Positions 10,349 through 19,700 of a DNA stretch of 64,000 nt are shown in pieces. Source of the stretch: Amylostereum areolatum (lineage: Eukaryota; Basidiomycota; Agaricomycetes; Russulales; Stereaceae); contig SAXG01000019.1 in NCBI GenBank assembly GCA_012932865.1, positions 620,001 through 684,000 of the forward strand, read 5' to 3'. The notes under the pieces were generated by a model that was not told where the DNA came from, made no database searches, and saw nothing but the letters and a program-made list of their open reading frames with translations. The position numbers were made by a program, and so were the translations under genes. Each line of letters begins with the position of its first letter. Position 1 is the first letter of the stretch.

Positions 10349-10632
10349 TCCTTCCTAATAAGGCAAGAGAAAATGAAGTACCTTGAACGAGTTGTAACAC
10401 TATCCCCCTCTCTAGAATCTACGTCCCGTAGATTCCTGAATCGAAGTGGTTCTAGAGGGATGTCTTGAACGTGTTGTCGGTCGCTCGCTCTTCGCCATTG
10501 GAGAAGGAATATGGTTGACGCGAGGAAGGTGAGGATCGTAAGTCCGACGATGATGCTGACGACGGCGATGAGCCAGTGAGGAGTGGGCGTATTGAAAATT
10601 GATAGATCGGGTGATTGTGTTGATTGCATCAT
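10291..10632 (-). CDS. 113-aa single-span membrane ORF of the Gypsy element
   Basis: Starts at an ATG and reads 113 codons, ending inside the 3' LTR. Residues about 19-46 form one strong hydrophobic segment (LIAVVSIIVGLTILTFLAST and following) preceded by a short polar N-terminus and followed by RR-containing basic sequence, the pattern of a single-pass membrane anchor with a cytosolic C-terminus. No cysteine pairs, protease sites or other features of a fusion glycoprotein are visible, so calling it an envelope would be unjustified. It is the last ORF of the accessory block. Function unknown; the intact frame in an otherwise decayed element is notable. Confidence 0.55.
   Translation of the reverse strand: MMQSTQSPDLSIFNTPTPHWLIAVVSIIVGLTILTFLASTIFLLQWRRASDRQHVQDIPLEPLRFRNLRDVDSREGDSVTTRSRYFIFSCLIRKDVAKQRVTTVPQLVTVPTT
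10400..10413 (-). other. Polypurine tract of the large Gypsy
   Basis: Bottom strand reads AGAGAGGGGGATAG immediately before the LTR start, the expected plus-strand primer. Confidence 0.75.
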
Positions 10633-10704
10633 GCTTCTGGGTTTGTCGTTTTCTGATGTTCACTCTTTATATCCTTGCCCGGACCCCAACGATAGAATTC
10701 TATT

Positions 10705-11088
10705 CTATCGCTTTAACAACGCTTCTACTACTTTCAGGTCCTCCCCATCTATCGTAGTAGCCCCTAACCGATGCCCTATCCTCGCCGTCGTCGCGTGATC
10801 CGGGCTCTTGAACCGAGGCCCGCGCTTTCGGAAGAGTCCCTTGATGCCGGATCTTCCCTTCGACTCCTGCATAGCTTCTTCGTCTAAGCTTCTTGGCCTC
10901 TTCATGGCGCGAGCGACGTCCGGACGGTTTAGGAGTTCCGTAACTCGTTTGAGATGACGAAGGAGTTCTTCGTCCTGTGGGTCGGGCGTGGGAGTGTGCG
11001 AGAGGACGGGCGATGGAGGAGGGGTGGTAGGCGGAGTGTAGTCGGTGGTAGAGAGGTTGCGCGATGAGGAAGTAAGAGTAGAAGACAT
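10705..11088 (-). CDS. 127-aa basic ORF of the Gypsy accessory block
   Basis: ATG-initiated open frame of 127 aa between the zinc-knuckle ORF and the membrane ORF. The N-terminal third is Ser/Thr/Pro-rich, and the middle (DEELLRHLKRVTELLNRPDV) looks helical. A basic patch follows (KGRSGIKGLFRKRGPRFK), consistent with nucleic-acid or membrane binding, but no family is recognised. The frame is intact without introns. It could also be an exon spliced to the upstream ORF, which ends with a GTAAGC sequence at its stop. Confidence 0.5.
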   Translation of the reverse strand: MSSTLTSSSRNLSTTDYTPPTTPPPSPVLSHTPTPDPQDEELLRHLKRVTELLNRPDVARAMKRPRSLDEEAMQESKGRSGIKGLFRKRGPRFKSPDHATTARIGHRLGATTIDGEDLKVVEALLKR

Positions 11089-11516
11089 TTTTGTTGGTTT
11101 GGTTGGTGCGAGTGGGTTGGTTAGACGATGTCTGAGGATGTTATCGTCTTTGTGGCTTTCCTTTTATGCTTGCGATGTGGAGGGACAATGATGTAATCAT
11201 TGCCGTCAATCGTAAGCGGGAATTCGTACATAATCGAACACGAGTCGTAAGTAAAGCGACGCGTCCAGCGCGTCGTAAGGGGAATACCAAACACTTCGCC
11301 TTCCTCATAGCGATAGGAACCTGTACAGTAGAGAAGTCCGAGGAAAATATGCGTACGAGTGAGGGCGCAGTCCGTGATCAGTCCGAGGAGTATCGTAAGG
11401 AAAAATTGTAAATGCGGGATGATGGGAACGAGACGGAGACGTAACTGATGATGATGACGATGATGATGAGAAAAATGGTCCGAGTGCGTGTGATGGATGA
11501 AAGATCGTCCGTGTGC

Positions 11517-12725
11517 TTACCAAGTCTCCGGCCAGTGAACCTTCGACTCTTCCACTTCTTGCAAGTCCCAGTCCTCTTCTTTCCAGAAGAGATCGTCGAT
11601 GCGCCAAGAGTGGTTGAATCGCGAGGGAGGTTCCCGCTGCGTGCGGAGTGCCGCGTCCTCCCAGTACAGCCACTGTTCGGTGGCGTGTTGGGCGGCTTCG
11701 TGAGTCAGGCTCTCACGTCGCGTGAGGAAGCCCAGAAGCTGTCTGTGGGCGCGGGCGGTAGCGTCGGTACGTCGGAGGTGGGGGTGGGACATCAGTGTTC
11801 CTGGACCGTAGCTGGTATCCGGATGGCTCGGGCGAGGAAGAGGAGTCCGTGGTCGGAGAGGGTAGCATGACCGTGATCGGGGGAAGTGAGGGGGAGCGTT
11901 CTTGCGACGGGGACAGTCTCGGCGGAGATGGCCTCGCTCGCCGCATTTCCAGCAGCGTTTCCGCGGCTTCACAGGAATCGCGTCCCACTGTTCCTGCGTC
12001 CATGTGGTCGGCTCGTCGTCCTTCCAGTCCGAGGGATTCTCTGCTACTTCCTTCGCTTGGTTGTCCGTCGGATCGTCCGCTTCCTCCGCTGAACTGTCCG
12101 ATTCGTCCGTTGACTTGCACTCCTGTCTCCCGCGAGCTTGGATTTCCCTCATCCGTTGGATTATCTCCTGGATCTTGTCGCAGTTCCTCATTGCTCGACT
12201 TATCGGGGAAGTCGACGTCTCTGATCCGCTTGAGCGATCTTCCGTCGGAGTCGACAGATTCATGTTTACGTCGCTGTGGGGTGACTCGGGGATCTTGGGC
12301 GATGGGATGACTAGTGTGGTCGGGGTGTGGGCGTAGGAAGGAGGGATAAGCAGGGGGGTTTCCGTTCCAAGGCATGGGAGCGTCGTCAATAGAAGCTGGG
12401 AAAGGAGTTGGCGGTCTAGGCACCGCTGGCAGTGAAGAAGGTGCCCAAGGTGCTCGTCGCGGATTTTCCGTTGGGAATCTTCTGGTTGGCTGTCTGGGGT
12501 CTGGGGGAGTACGAGGCTGTCCGGTGTACTTTCCGGGTATGTCGTTTCCAACGACGGGAGGCTGGATGGGGTTAATGTGGTTGAGGCCGGGGATGGGTAT
12601 GGATCTTGGTGGAGTATGAGCGGTGACGGGCCGCGGAGGGGCGTTAGGAGGGTACGGGAATCTGGTGAGGGTGGTCGTGATGGGATCGGGTCGAACAGTA
12701 TAGCCCGGGGAGATGTGATGTCCAT
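11517..12725 (-). CDS. 402-aa CCHC zinc-knuckle ORF, overlapping frame
   Basis: ATG at 12,725, 402 aa. The N-terminal 150 residues are Pro/Ser/Thr-rich. An acidic and helical middle follows (KIQEIIQRMREIQARGR, then SDSSAEEADD). A Gag-type zinc knuckle CWKCGERGHLRRDC (CX2CX4HX4C) lies at about residue 255, and a Trp-rich C-terminus follows. Zinc knuckles of this form bind single-stranded nucleic acid in retroelement Gag proteins, but this ORF lies after pol and the element already has a Gag with its own knuckle. About 1 kb is shared with the coiled-coil ORF in another frame. The stop overlaps a GTAAGC that could be a splice donor. Confidence 0.6.
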   Translation of the reverse strand: MDITSPRAILFDPIPSRPPSPDSRTLLTPLRGPSPLILHQDPYPSPASTTLTPSSLPSLETTYPESTPDSLVLPQTPDSQPEDSQRKIRDEHLGHLLHCQRCLDRQLLSQLLLTTLPCLGTETPLLIPPSYAHTPTTLVIPSPKIPESPHSDVNMNLSTPTEDRSSGSETSTSPISRAMRNCDKIQEIIQRMREIQARGRQECKSTDESDSSAEEADDPTDNQAKEVAENPSDWKDDEPTTWTQEQWDAIPVKPRKRCWKCGERGHLRRDCPRRKNAPPHFPRSRSCYPLRPRTPLPRPSHPDTSYGPGTLMSHPHLRRTDATARAHRQLLGFLTRRESLTHEAAQHATEQWLYWEDAALRTQREPPSRFNHSWRIDDLFWKEEDWDLQEVEESKVHWPETW

Positions 12726-13417
12726 GGAAGATAAAGGTCGATGTCAGGGCCGTCTCGTGGAGACATATAGGGAGCTCCAGTAGTTTCCATTCGTCTTCGG
12801 AGGATTTCTCCTTCGTAGGCGGCACGGAAGGTGTGTCTTTCCTAGTTAAGCCAGTTAACTCTGAGTCCGACTTCAGTAAGGAATTTTCGGAGCTCTGCGA
12901 CGTTGAGTATAGCTGCTGCGCTAGCTTCCGGAGTCGTCGAAGGAGTTTGACCTCCCTCTCCTCCATCTCGGTCGAGAGCGTTAGGTACCTCGAGTCTAGC
13001 TGAAGAAACTCCTCGTCGAGCATCTTGATGTGATTCCCCAAGATGCTCTGGACGTCGGCTGACTCCTGCCTGAGTTCGCTGATCCGCTCCCTGGCCTGCT
13101 CGAGAGCTACTCCGGCTATCATGTGGGCTATCTGACTTTCTAGCATCGGGGAATTGGGCGTTTGGACTTCCGTTGCTCCGGGCAACGGGGATTGCATTAG
13201 CACCTGTGAGGAATCCAGGCGCTTCAGTTGGGGTTCTTCTGTGTGCTTCTAAGCGGCTTACCCCTTGTTCTTCCGTCTGGTCCTGACCTAGACGGAGGAG
13301 ATGCCGACTTAATTGCGAGGATAGTTGCGGATCGAGCGATGAAGCAGTCTCCGCAGAGGGTTCGTTCCTGCTGGGTGTGGTGTACTTTGTTGCAAATGAA
13401 ACGGAGGCGGTCGACAT
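11713..13417 (-). CDS. Spliced coiled-coil/proline-rich ORF of the Gypsy accessory block
   Basis: Two exons joined in frame: 13,417-13,262 and 13,203-11,713, removing a 58-nt intron (13,261-13,204) with GTAAGC donor and CACAG acceptor; 548 aa. Residues about 75-155 are a predicted coiled coil (ARERISELRQESADVQSIL, EMEEREVKLLRRLRKLAQQL). The rest is Pro/Ser-rich with a basic RRKHESVDSDGRSLKRIRD patch. No known domain. The last ~1,010 nt overlap the zinc-knuckle ORF in a different frame, and both frames have non-random, protein-like composition. A separate ATG at 13,478 opens an 84-codon frame (Cys/His containing) across the same start region. It begins 74 nt after the pol stop codon (135 nt measured to the ATG used here). 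Confidence 0.5.
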
Positions 13418-13651
13418 TGCTGGGAGTGACGATTGGATTGGTGGAAGAGGTGTCGGCTGCGTTTGGGGTGGTGGACATTGGTGCTCTGTCTCTTTGAACC
13501 CATAGGGTTTTTATCCCCTCTCTGTTGGCAGTGCATTCGCCTGAATGAGTTTCACCAGTGTTTTATTTTCGTCTTGCGTTTCTTTCGTCGTGTTGGCCTT
13601 CGTTCTTGTTGCGTTACAGTGATCTCGTCGAGATCAGTAGATTCTTCGTTG

Positions 13652-13860
13652 TGTTGAAATAAGGCTAAGCCCTGGCCTGTTGCACACAATCAGAGCTCGG
13701 TGATATTCTCTATATCAACTACCAACCTGTTCCCACTATCGGACAGGTAGCTCAGTTGGTTAGAGCACCCTTCTAGAATATGGGAGGTCCTGGGTTCAAT
13801 CCCCGGCCAGTCCACTTTGTGTTTCACTTTATGACTGAAGGTCCCTCTGTGTTTTCAACA
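13652..13860 (+). mobile_element. Solo TRIM LTR, copy B
   Basis: 209 bp, TGTTGAAA...TTTCAACA, with perfect 5-bp duplication CGTTG (13,647-13,651 and 13,861-13,865). Inserted in the C-terminal tail of Gypsy pol. Appears identical by eye to the LTRs of the complete TRIM at 14,260-14,762. Confidence 0.95.
13741..13814 (+). tRNA. tRNA-like segment in TRIM LTR copy B
   Basis: 74 nt fold as a standard cloverleaf: acceptor GGACAGG/CCAGTCC with one A-A mismatch, D arm GCTC...GAGC, anticodon arm CCCTT/ATGGG with one T-T mismatch, 5-base variable loop, T arm CTGGG/CCCGG with loop TTCAATC. The anticodon position reads AGA, which would be serine, yet the long serine variable arm is absent. A and B boxes are excellent RNA polymerase III promoters, and a TTTT run near the LTR end could terminate transcription. 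I read it as retroelement-borne, not a working tRNA. Confidence 0.55.
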
Positions 13861-14348
13861 CGTTGGTCTCTTTGATTGGCTGTGGTGGCAACCTCGGTGC
13901 CTTCGGGTTATTCCGGTGGAACTCTGCGATCGCATCTTTTGATCCTTTGAGATTAGATGCTGGTTCCCATGTGTTACCGGAGTCTGGGTAGCCTTTCCAT
14001 TTTACGAAATAATGTAATGGTTCGGAATATCGTTTGTCTAGTTTCGAGGCTATTATTGTTTCTAGTTCATAGAGTTCTTCATCGTTTACTAGTTCCGGAG
14101 GCGGTTTTTCGTAAGCTTCTCCATATTGTTCTGTTTCTTTGAACGGAATTAATAGTGCCGCGTGAAATACCGGATGTATTTTCCACTTCGCCGGTAGTTC
14201 TAAGCGATAGGTTACTGGTCCTATTACTTTTTCGATTTTGAATGGGCCAAATCGCTTTGTGTTGAAATAAGGCTAAGCCCTGGCCTGTTGCACACAATCA
14301 GAGCTCGGTGATATTCTCTATATCAACTACCAACCTGTTCCCACTATC

Positions 14349-14422
14349 GGACAGGTAGCTCAGTTGGTTAGAGCACCCTTCTAGAATATGGGAGGTCCTG
14401 GGTTCAATCCCCGGCCAGTCCA
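14349..14422 (+). tRNA. tRNA-like segment, TRIM 1 left LTR
   Basis: Same 74-nt segment as at 13,741-13,814, by eye identical. Confidence 0.5.
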
Positions 14423-14642
14423 CTTTGTGTTTCACTTTATGACTGAAGGTCCCTCTGTGTTTTCAACATGGTAGCAGCACCCGCCTTCATGATTACTGTT
14501 GGGCACAAGTGGCGAGTGCCTAAGATCACATCAGGCCTGGTCTTACGGGGGTGTGTTGAAATAAGGCTAAGCCCTGGCCTGTTGCACACAATCAGAGCTC
14601 GGTGATATTCTCTATATCAACTACCAACCTGTTCCCACTATC

Positions 14643-14716
14643 GGACAGGTAGCTCAGTTGGTTAGAGCACCCTTCTAGAATATGGGAGGTCCTGGGTTCA
14701 ATCCCCGGCCAGTCCA
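14643..14716 (+). tRNA. tRNA-like segment, TRIM 1 right LTR
   Basis: Same 74-nt segment as at 13,741-13,814, by eye identical. Confidence 0.5.
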
Positions 14717-15234
14717 CTTTGTGTTTCACTTTATGACTGAAGGTCCCTCTGTGTTTTCAACACTTTGGTGCTAGTTTAGTTTTCGGGTATACCATGTTAA
14801 GATTTTTCCCGTCTAACCATACTTGGTCACCCTGTTTGAGTTGATCTCGCAGTGTGAATGTTTGATCATGCTGCATTTTCATTAATTTGGCAGCTATTTC
14901 CAGACTTGCTTCTGCGTTGTCCCATGCGTCCTTAAAGTTCTTTATTCTTTCTTCGGCTGTCGGTATTCGCGGATCGGTTGGTATTGCCGGGTTAAAAACC
15001 GGTTGATACCCGTGTAGGAGTTCAAATGGGGAAGCTTTCGTAGCTGAATGTTGTCTTATATTGTGTGCAAATTCTGCTTTTGGTAGAAGTTTTGCCCAAT
15101 TCGTTTGATCTCCGTTGCAGAATGCTCGAAGATATTGTTCTAACTCTTGATTCACTCTTTCTGTTTCGCCATACGTTTGGGGATGATATGTTGAAAACAC
15201 AGAGGGACCTTCAGTCATAAAGTGAAACACAAAG

Positions 15235-15308
15235 TGGACTGGCCGGGGATTGAACCCAGGACCTCCCATATTCTAGAAGGGTGCTCTAACCAACTGAGCT
15301 ACCTGTCC
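15235..15308 (-). tRNA. tRNA-like segment, TRIM 2 intact LTR
   Basis: Same 74-nt segment in reverse orientation. The copy in the other LTR of this element is interrupted by the Copia after its first 18 bases (15,529-15,546). Confidence 0.5.
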
Positions 15309-15546
15309 GATAGTGGGAACAGGTTGGTAGTTGATATAGAGAATATCACCGAGCTCTGATTGTGTGCAACAGGCCAGGGCTTAGCCTTATTTCAACACAC
15401 CCCCGTAAGACCAGGCCTGATGTGATCTTAGGCACTCGCCACTTGTGCCCAACAGTAATCATGAAGGCGGGTGCTGCTACCATGTTGAAAACACAGAGGG
15501 ACCTTCAGTCATAAAGTGAAACACAAAGTGGACTGGCCGGGGATTG

Positions 15547-15997
15547 TGTTGAAGATATTCCTTTATCTCTGATTTTTACGCCTTTATTCCATTCTATCTC
15601 CGTTCTATTCGCTTCTATTCCGCTCCATTCACCCTATTATCGTCTCATTCCGCGTCTATACCCTCACATGCCCTCTCCACTTCACCCACTGTTCGCTATT
15701 GTACTGTACTTACTGTAGTTCAGCCTGAGCTAGCTTCCCTAGCTTCAGTTTCGAGTTAGTTACCGCTTTTGGTCGATTCTCGGCTTATTCCGAGTTTCCT
15801 CCCACGCTCCATGGCCTCTACCTGCAGCCACACGCGTCTGCTCCTCCTCAGTCGCTCATTCTGTGCTGCAGGTATGCCCTTTGCTCGTTTCTGTCTTGTT
15901 TCTCAGTCGCTCATTCTGTGCTGCAGCAATCCACTGTTTGTGTCAGTTCTGAGCGTCCCTAGCTAGTTGGCTAGCCCCTTCAACTGCGACTTCAACA
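15547..15997 (+). repeat. Copia 5' LTR
   Basis: 451 bp, TGTTGAAG...CTTCAACA. Contains a small internal duplication of a CAGTCGCTCATTCTGTGCTGCAG-like block (about 15,848-15,871 and 15,904-15,926). Confidence 0.95.
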
Positions 15998-16009
15998 GGT
16001 TATGGGCCC
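15998..16009 (+). other. Copia primer-binding site (half initiator-Met tRNA type)
   Basis: GGTTATGGGCCC directly after the LTR is complementary to the anticodon arm of eukaryotic initiator-Met tRNA (GGGCCCATAACC), not to its 3' end. The same sequence primes Drosophila copia through an internal tRNA cleavage product, so this element probably uses a half-tRNA primer. Confidence 0.75.
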
Positions 16010-16704
16010 CGCGCTCTAGCCAACATCCATCGCTTTTATCTCGCCTCACAGCACCCCCCTCGCCTCGTCCTTCTACACACCTCTCCTACCATCCCTAGAG
16101 GCCCCAGCCCTCGAGTTTCAAGTCGAACGACCCATCCGTCGCCTCCCAACGCCATCCCCATCCTCCAGGGCGCGCATTTCGCAACATCAAGCGCGCACGC
16201 AACGCCCCTTCATCCGTTCGCCTCGCCCTTGCATATTCCGCACATACTACACCCTATCCACCTTCGTGCCAAGCCCCAAGTCCGTCGCTTTCGTTGTTGT
16301 GCCTCCACAGCCTGCGACGCTTCCTCCTCCTCCTCCCACCAACATCAAAGGCGTCCTCAGCGCCCCTTCGACCGTTTGCTACCTCGCTTCGCGTCAGCCC
16401 TCCCTACCACTCTACCTACCCCCTCGCCAAACGCGGTAGCCGTCGCTCAAGCCGTTCGCCCTCAGGAGCTCGTTGTTTGCAGGAGGCTGTTTCGAGAAAT
16501 TTTCACCTTGGGATCGGACGAGTGTAGCTTCCCATCGCGTTGTGCTATCGGTACGCGCTCTTCAGGCCTCCATCTAGACCATCCACCCTCCCCATCGCCG
16601 TCGTACCCGCCCCCATCGCCCTATCCCATCGCCCTCGGCGCCCCCTCGAACCTCTGCTCGTCCAAATCGTCGCTTTTTGCGTATATCCTCTCCAATTCCT
16701 CATT

Positions 16705-19700
16705 ATGTCCGACTCTATCCCCAAAATCGACGCTCTCACCGGCCAAAACTACAAGGACTGGTCGAACGAGGTTCTGGCCTGGCTCCAGACCAAGGGCTGG
16801 GACGCTGTAGTGCTGGGGGAGACGTCCAAGCCGGCGGATACTGCTGCTGCCGCCCTCAAGGAGTACACCTCGATCTGCTCCAAGGCTGGGGGTGCCATCT
16901 ACCTCCTCATCTCCAAGGACCAGCGAGGTCCTGTGGACGACCTTAGGCGCGACGCCCCTGCTATGTGGACGAAGCTCGAGGCGCTGCACGTCAAGAAGGC
17001 GCCTGGCGCGCGCTTCAACGCGTATGACGACCTCTTCAATGTCCGCAAGAAGGAGGACGAGTCCCTGCTCGCTATGGCGACGCGAGTCGACGATGCTATG
17101 CGTCGCATTCGTTCCCTTCGCCCTGCGTCTCTCACCCTCGAGGAGCTCGACAAGGAGCTCACCACCATGGCGTACATCCGCGCCCTCCCCTCGGAGTACT
17201 CCTCCTTCGTCTCGTCCCTCCTCCTGCTCGAGAAGCTCGACCCCGACAGCGTCAAGGACGCGTTTGTGCGCGAGGAGACCAACAGGGAGCGCAACCCCGA
17301 GTTCTTCAAGCCGGACGCTTCGTCTGCGCTCAGTGCGTCGTCGTCTGGCGCATCTGGCAAGGCCAAGGGGCAGTCCTCGCGTCCACGTCTCACTTGCGCG
17401 TTCTGCAAGAAGAGCGGGCACGAGGAGAAGACCTGCTATCAGAAGCAGATCAAGGACCTGCGTTCTCGCCTTGGGGACAAGGCCAACGCCGCTTCGTCGT
17501 CGTCTGACGGCTTCAATCCTGCTGGCGAACACGCTGGCAGCGCTGCATCCGCAAGTGTCGCTCCTTCCGACCCCCTCTCGCCGCTGCAGCTCGATGCTGA
17601 CGTCGATTGGAATGCAGACACCGGCGCCACGTCTCATATGACCCCGCATCGCCACTTCTTCGCCTCCTACCGTCCCCTTCGCACGCCCATTCGCCTCGCA
17701 GACGGAAAGACGGTGTACAGTGCAGGAGTCGGTTCAGTGGTGTTCAATCCGGTTGTAGCAGGAAAGGCGCAGGGTGCCGTCGAGTTTACTAGAGTCCTCC
17801 ATGTTCCCCATCTTCGCAATAATCTCCTCTCTGTCCTCTACCTTGCGAAGCATAAGGCGTTCGTCGTCACCATCAAGGGGAGCCGCGTCTCCTTCGCTAA
17901 GGACGGCGCTGTGTGGTTCACTGCAACGATCAACGATGCGAACACCGCCTATCTCGATGGTTCCACCTCTACAGCGTCGCACTACGCCCTATCCGCCGCG
18001 CTCGCCGCCTCTACGCCGCTCGACGCGTCCCTATGGCACCGCCGCCTGGCTCACTTCAACCACGCTGGTCTCCAGCGCATAGTGCGCGAGAATCTCGTCA
18101 CCGGTCTCGTCTTCAACTCGTTAGAGAAGCCCGACCCTATCTGCGAGCCCTGCCTCGCTGGCAAGATGCATGCCGACCCGTTCCCCTCCTCTACCACCGT
18201 CTACACAAAGCGCCTCGCCCTCGTCCACTCTGACCTGCACGGTCCGCTTCCAGTCCGCACCGCCTCTGGCTATCGCTACTGGGTCCTCTACATCGACGCC
18301 GCCTCGCGTTTCTACGCCGTCTACCTGCTTCGCAAGAAGTCGGACCAGTACGAGGCGTTCAAGGACTTCAAAGCGTGGGCCGAGAAGCAGACAGGCGAGA
18401 AGCTGCTCGCGCTGCAGGACGACAAGGGGGGCGAGTACATGGGGCGCAACATGGACGAGTTCTGTTCGCTGCACGGGATCGAGCGCCGTCATACGACGCG
18501 CAATCGCCCTCAGCAGAACGGCGTGGCGGAGCGTGCAAATCGCACCATTGAGGAGGGTGTCACCGCGATGCTTGCGGAGTCCGGCCTGCCTGCGTCTTTC
18601 TGGGGAGAAGCGCTCAGTGCCTACATCCACGTCCGCAACCGCCTGCCCACCGCCGCCATCAAGGCGCACACCACGCCCTTCGAGCTCTGGCACGGGTCCA
18701 AGCCGGATGTGAGTCGTCTGCGCGTGTGGGGATGCACCGCATACGTCCATATCCAGCGCGACAAGCGCAAGGGCCTGCAGCCGCACATGGTGAAGGCCGC
18801 CTTCATCGGGTATCCGGAGGGGTACAAAGGCTGGAAGTTCTGGGACCCTATAGCGAAGAAGGTCATCATTTGCGAGCGCGCCGACTTTGATGAGCGCGAT
18901 TTCCCTCGCTCCAGGCTCAACAAGCCGCTCCTGCCCTCGCCTTCCGCTCCCCTCTTCCCTCCTCCGCCTCCATCGGAGCCTGCTCCCTCTCAGCTGGTGC
19001 TGGATGCCGGGGGAGACGACGACTCGTCCTCTGCTGAGCAAGACGAGCCTGATCTGCCTCCAGCTCCGCCTGCTGATGAGCATGATCAGGATGCGGCCGA
19101 TCCCGCTCCTGCGCCGCCTGCAGCCGATCCTGCACCTCCCTCTCCACATGCGGGTCCTTCGCGGCCTGCTCCTCGAGGGAGGAAGCGCGCCGCCTCGCCC
19201 ACCGGTCCTCTGCGCCGTAGCACGCGCGACGCCGTGGTCAAGGCGCGATCGAACAGCTGGCAGCCTCAACCAGTGCCCTCCAAGGCGAAAGTGCGCGAGC
19301 CGCTTCCTGCAGTCGAATCCGACGAGGAGGACGATGCTCACAGCGACTCTCCTGAGCCGTGGGCGAATGACGACGTCTACTCTGCGCAGGAGACGCCTGA
19401 GGCCGCCTTTGCCATCCACACCGCGTTGGAGACTGCCCTTCTATCCGCAGACGGCGAGCCGCTCTCCTACAGGCAGGCTATGCAGCGTCCAGACGCGGAG
19501 ATGTGGCTTGCAGCGTGCAGAGAGGAGCTCGACGCGCATGCAGCCAATGGCACCTGGTCTATCGCTTCCCTTCCCCCTGGCGCGCACGCCGTCGCATCGC
19601 GCTGGGTCTTCAAGGTCAAGCGCAAGGAGGACGGCTCCATCGAGCGCTACAAGGCGCGCGTCGTCGCGAAGGGCTTTGCCCAGCGTCCTGGCTTCGACTA

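Larger units (their letters stand above)
9850..10399 (-). mobile_element. 3' LTR of the large Gypsy element
   Basis: 550 bp with TG...CA ends (TGTTAAGG on the top strand, GTTGTAACA at the right edge). It is preceded, in element orientation, by a purine tract. Its left edge cuts Copia coding sequence, leaving GTGCC as the candidate target site (9,845-9,849). Contains hairpins at 9,957-10,009 and 10,113-10,134 and a 41-bp tandem repeat. The membrane ORF of the element ends inside it. Confidence 0.85.
14260..14762 (+). mobile_element. Complete TRIM element 1
   Basis: Two 209-bp LTRs (14,260-14,468 and 14,554-14,762) around an 85-bp internal region, with perfect 5-bp duplication CTTTG (14,255-14,259 and 14,763-14,767). 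The internal region starts with TGGTAGCAGC, a primer-binding site resembling the complement of an initiator-Met tRNA 3' end, and ends with the purine tract ACGGGGGTG. No coding capacity, so mobilisation would need another element's proteins. Lies in Gypsy pol between integrase and chromodomain. Confidence 0.95.
13552..15188 (-). pseudogene. Large Gypsy pol: integrase C-terminus and chromodomain, interrupted
   Basis: The segment 15,188-14,768 encodes YHPQTYGETERVNQELEQYL (the catalytic-glutamate end of the integrase core) to QVWLDGKNLN. After a TRIM (14,762-14,260) it continues at 14,259-13,866 with HPVFHAALLIPF and the chromodomain YFVKWKGYPDSGNTWEP. After a solo LTR (13,860-13,652) it ends at 13,651-13,552 with a Lys/Arg-rich tail and a TGA at 13,554-13,552. 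With the insertions removed the frame is continuous here, so this end of pol was intact when they landed. Confidence 0.8.

Noticed and set aside
10291..10632. An envelope glycoprotein gene
   Set aside because: Only one hydrophobic segment is present, with no signal peptide, cysteine-rich ectodomain or cleavage site; position alone is not enough.
13741..13814. A genuine host tRNA-Ser gene cluster
   Set aside because: All copies lie inside identical 209-bp LTRs with target duplications, the anticodon arm has a mismatch, and an AGA anticodon without the long serine variable arm is not credible.
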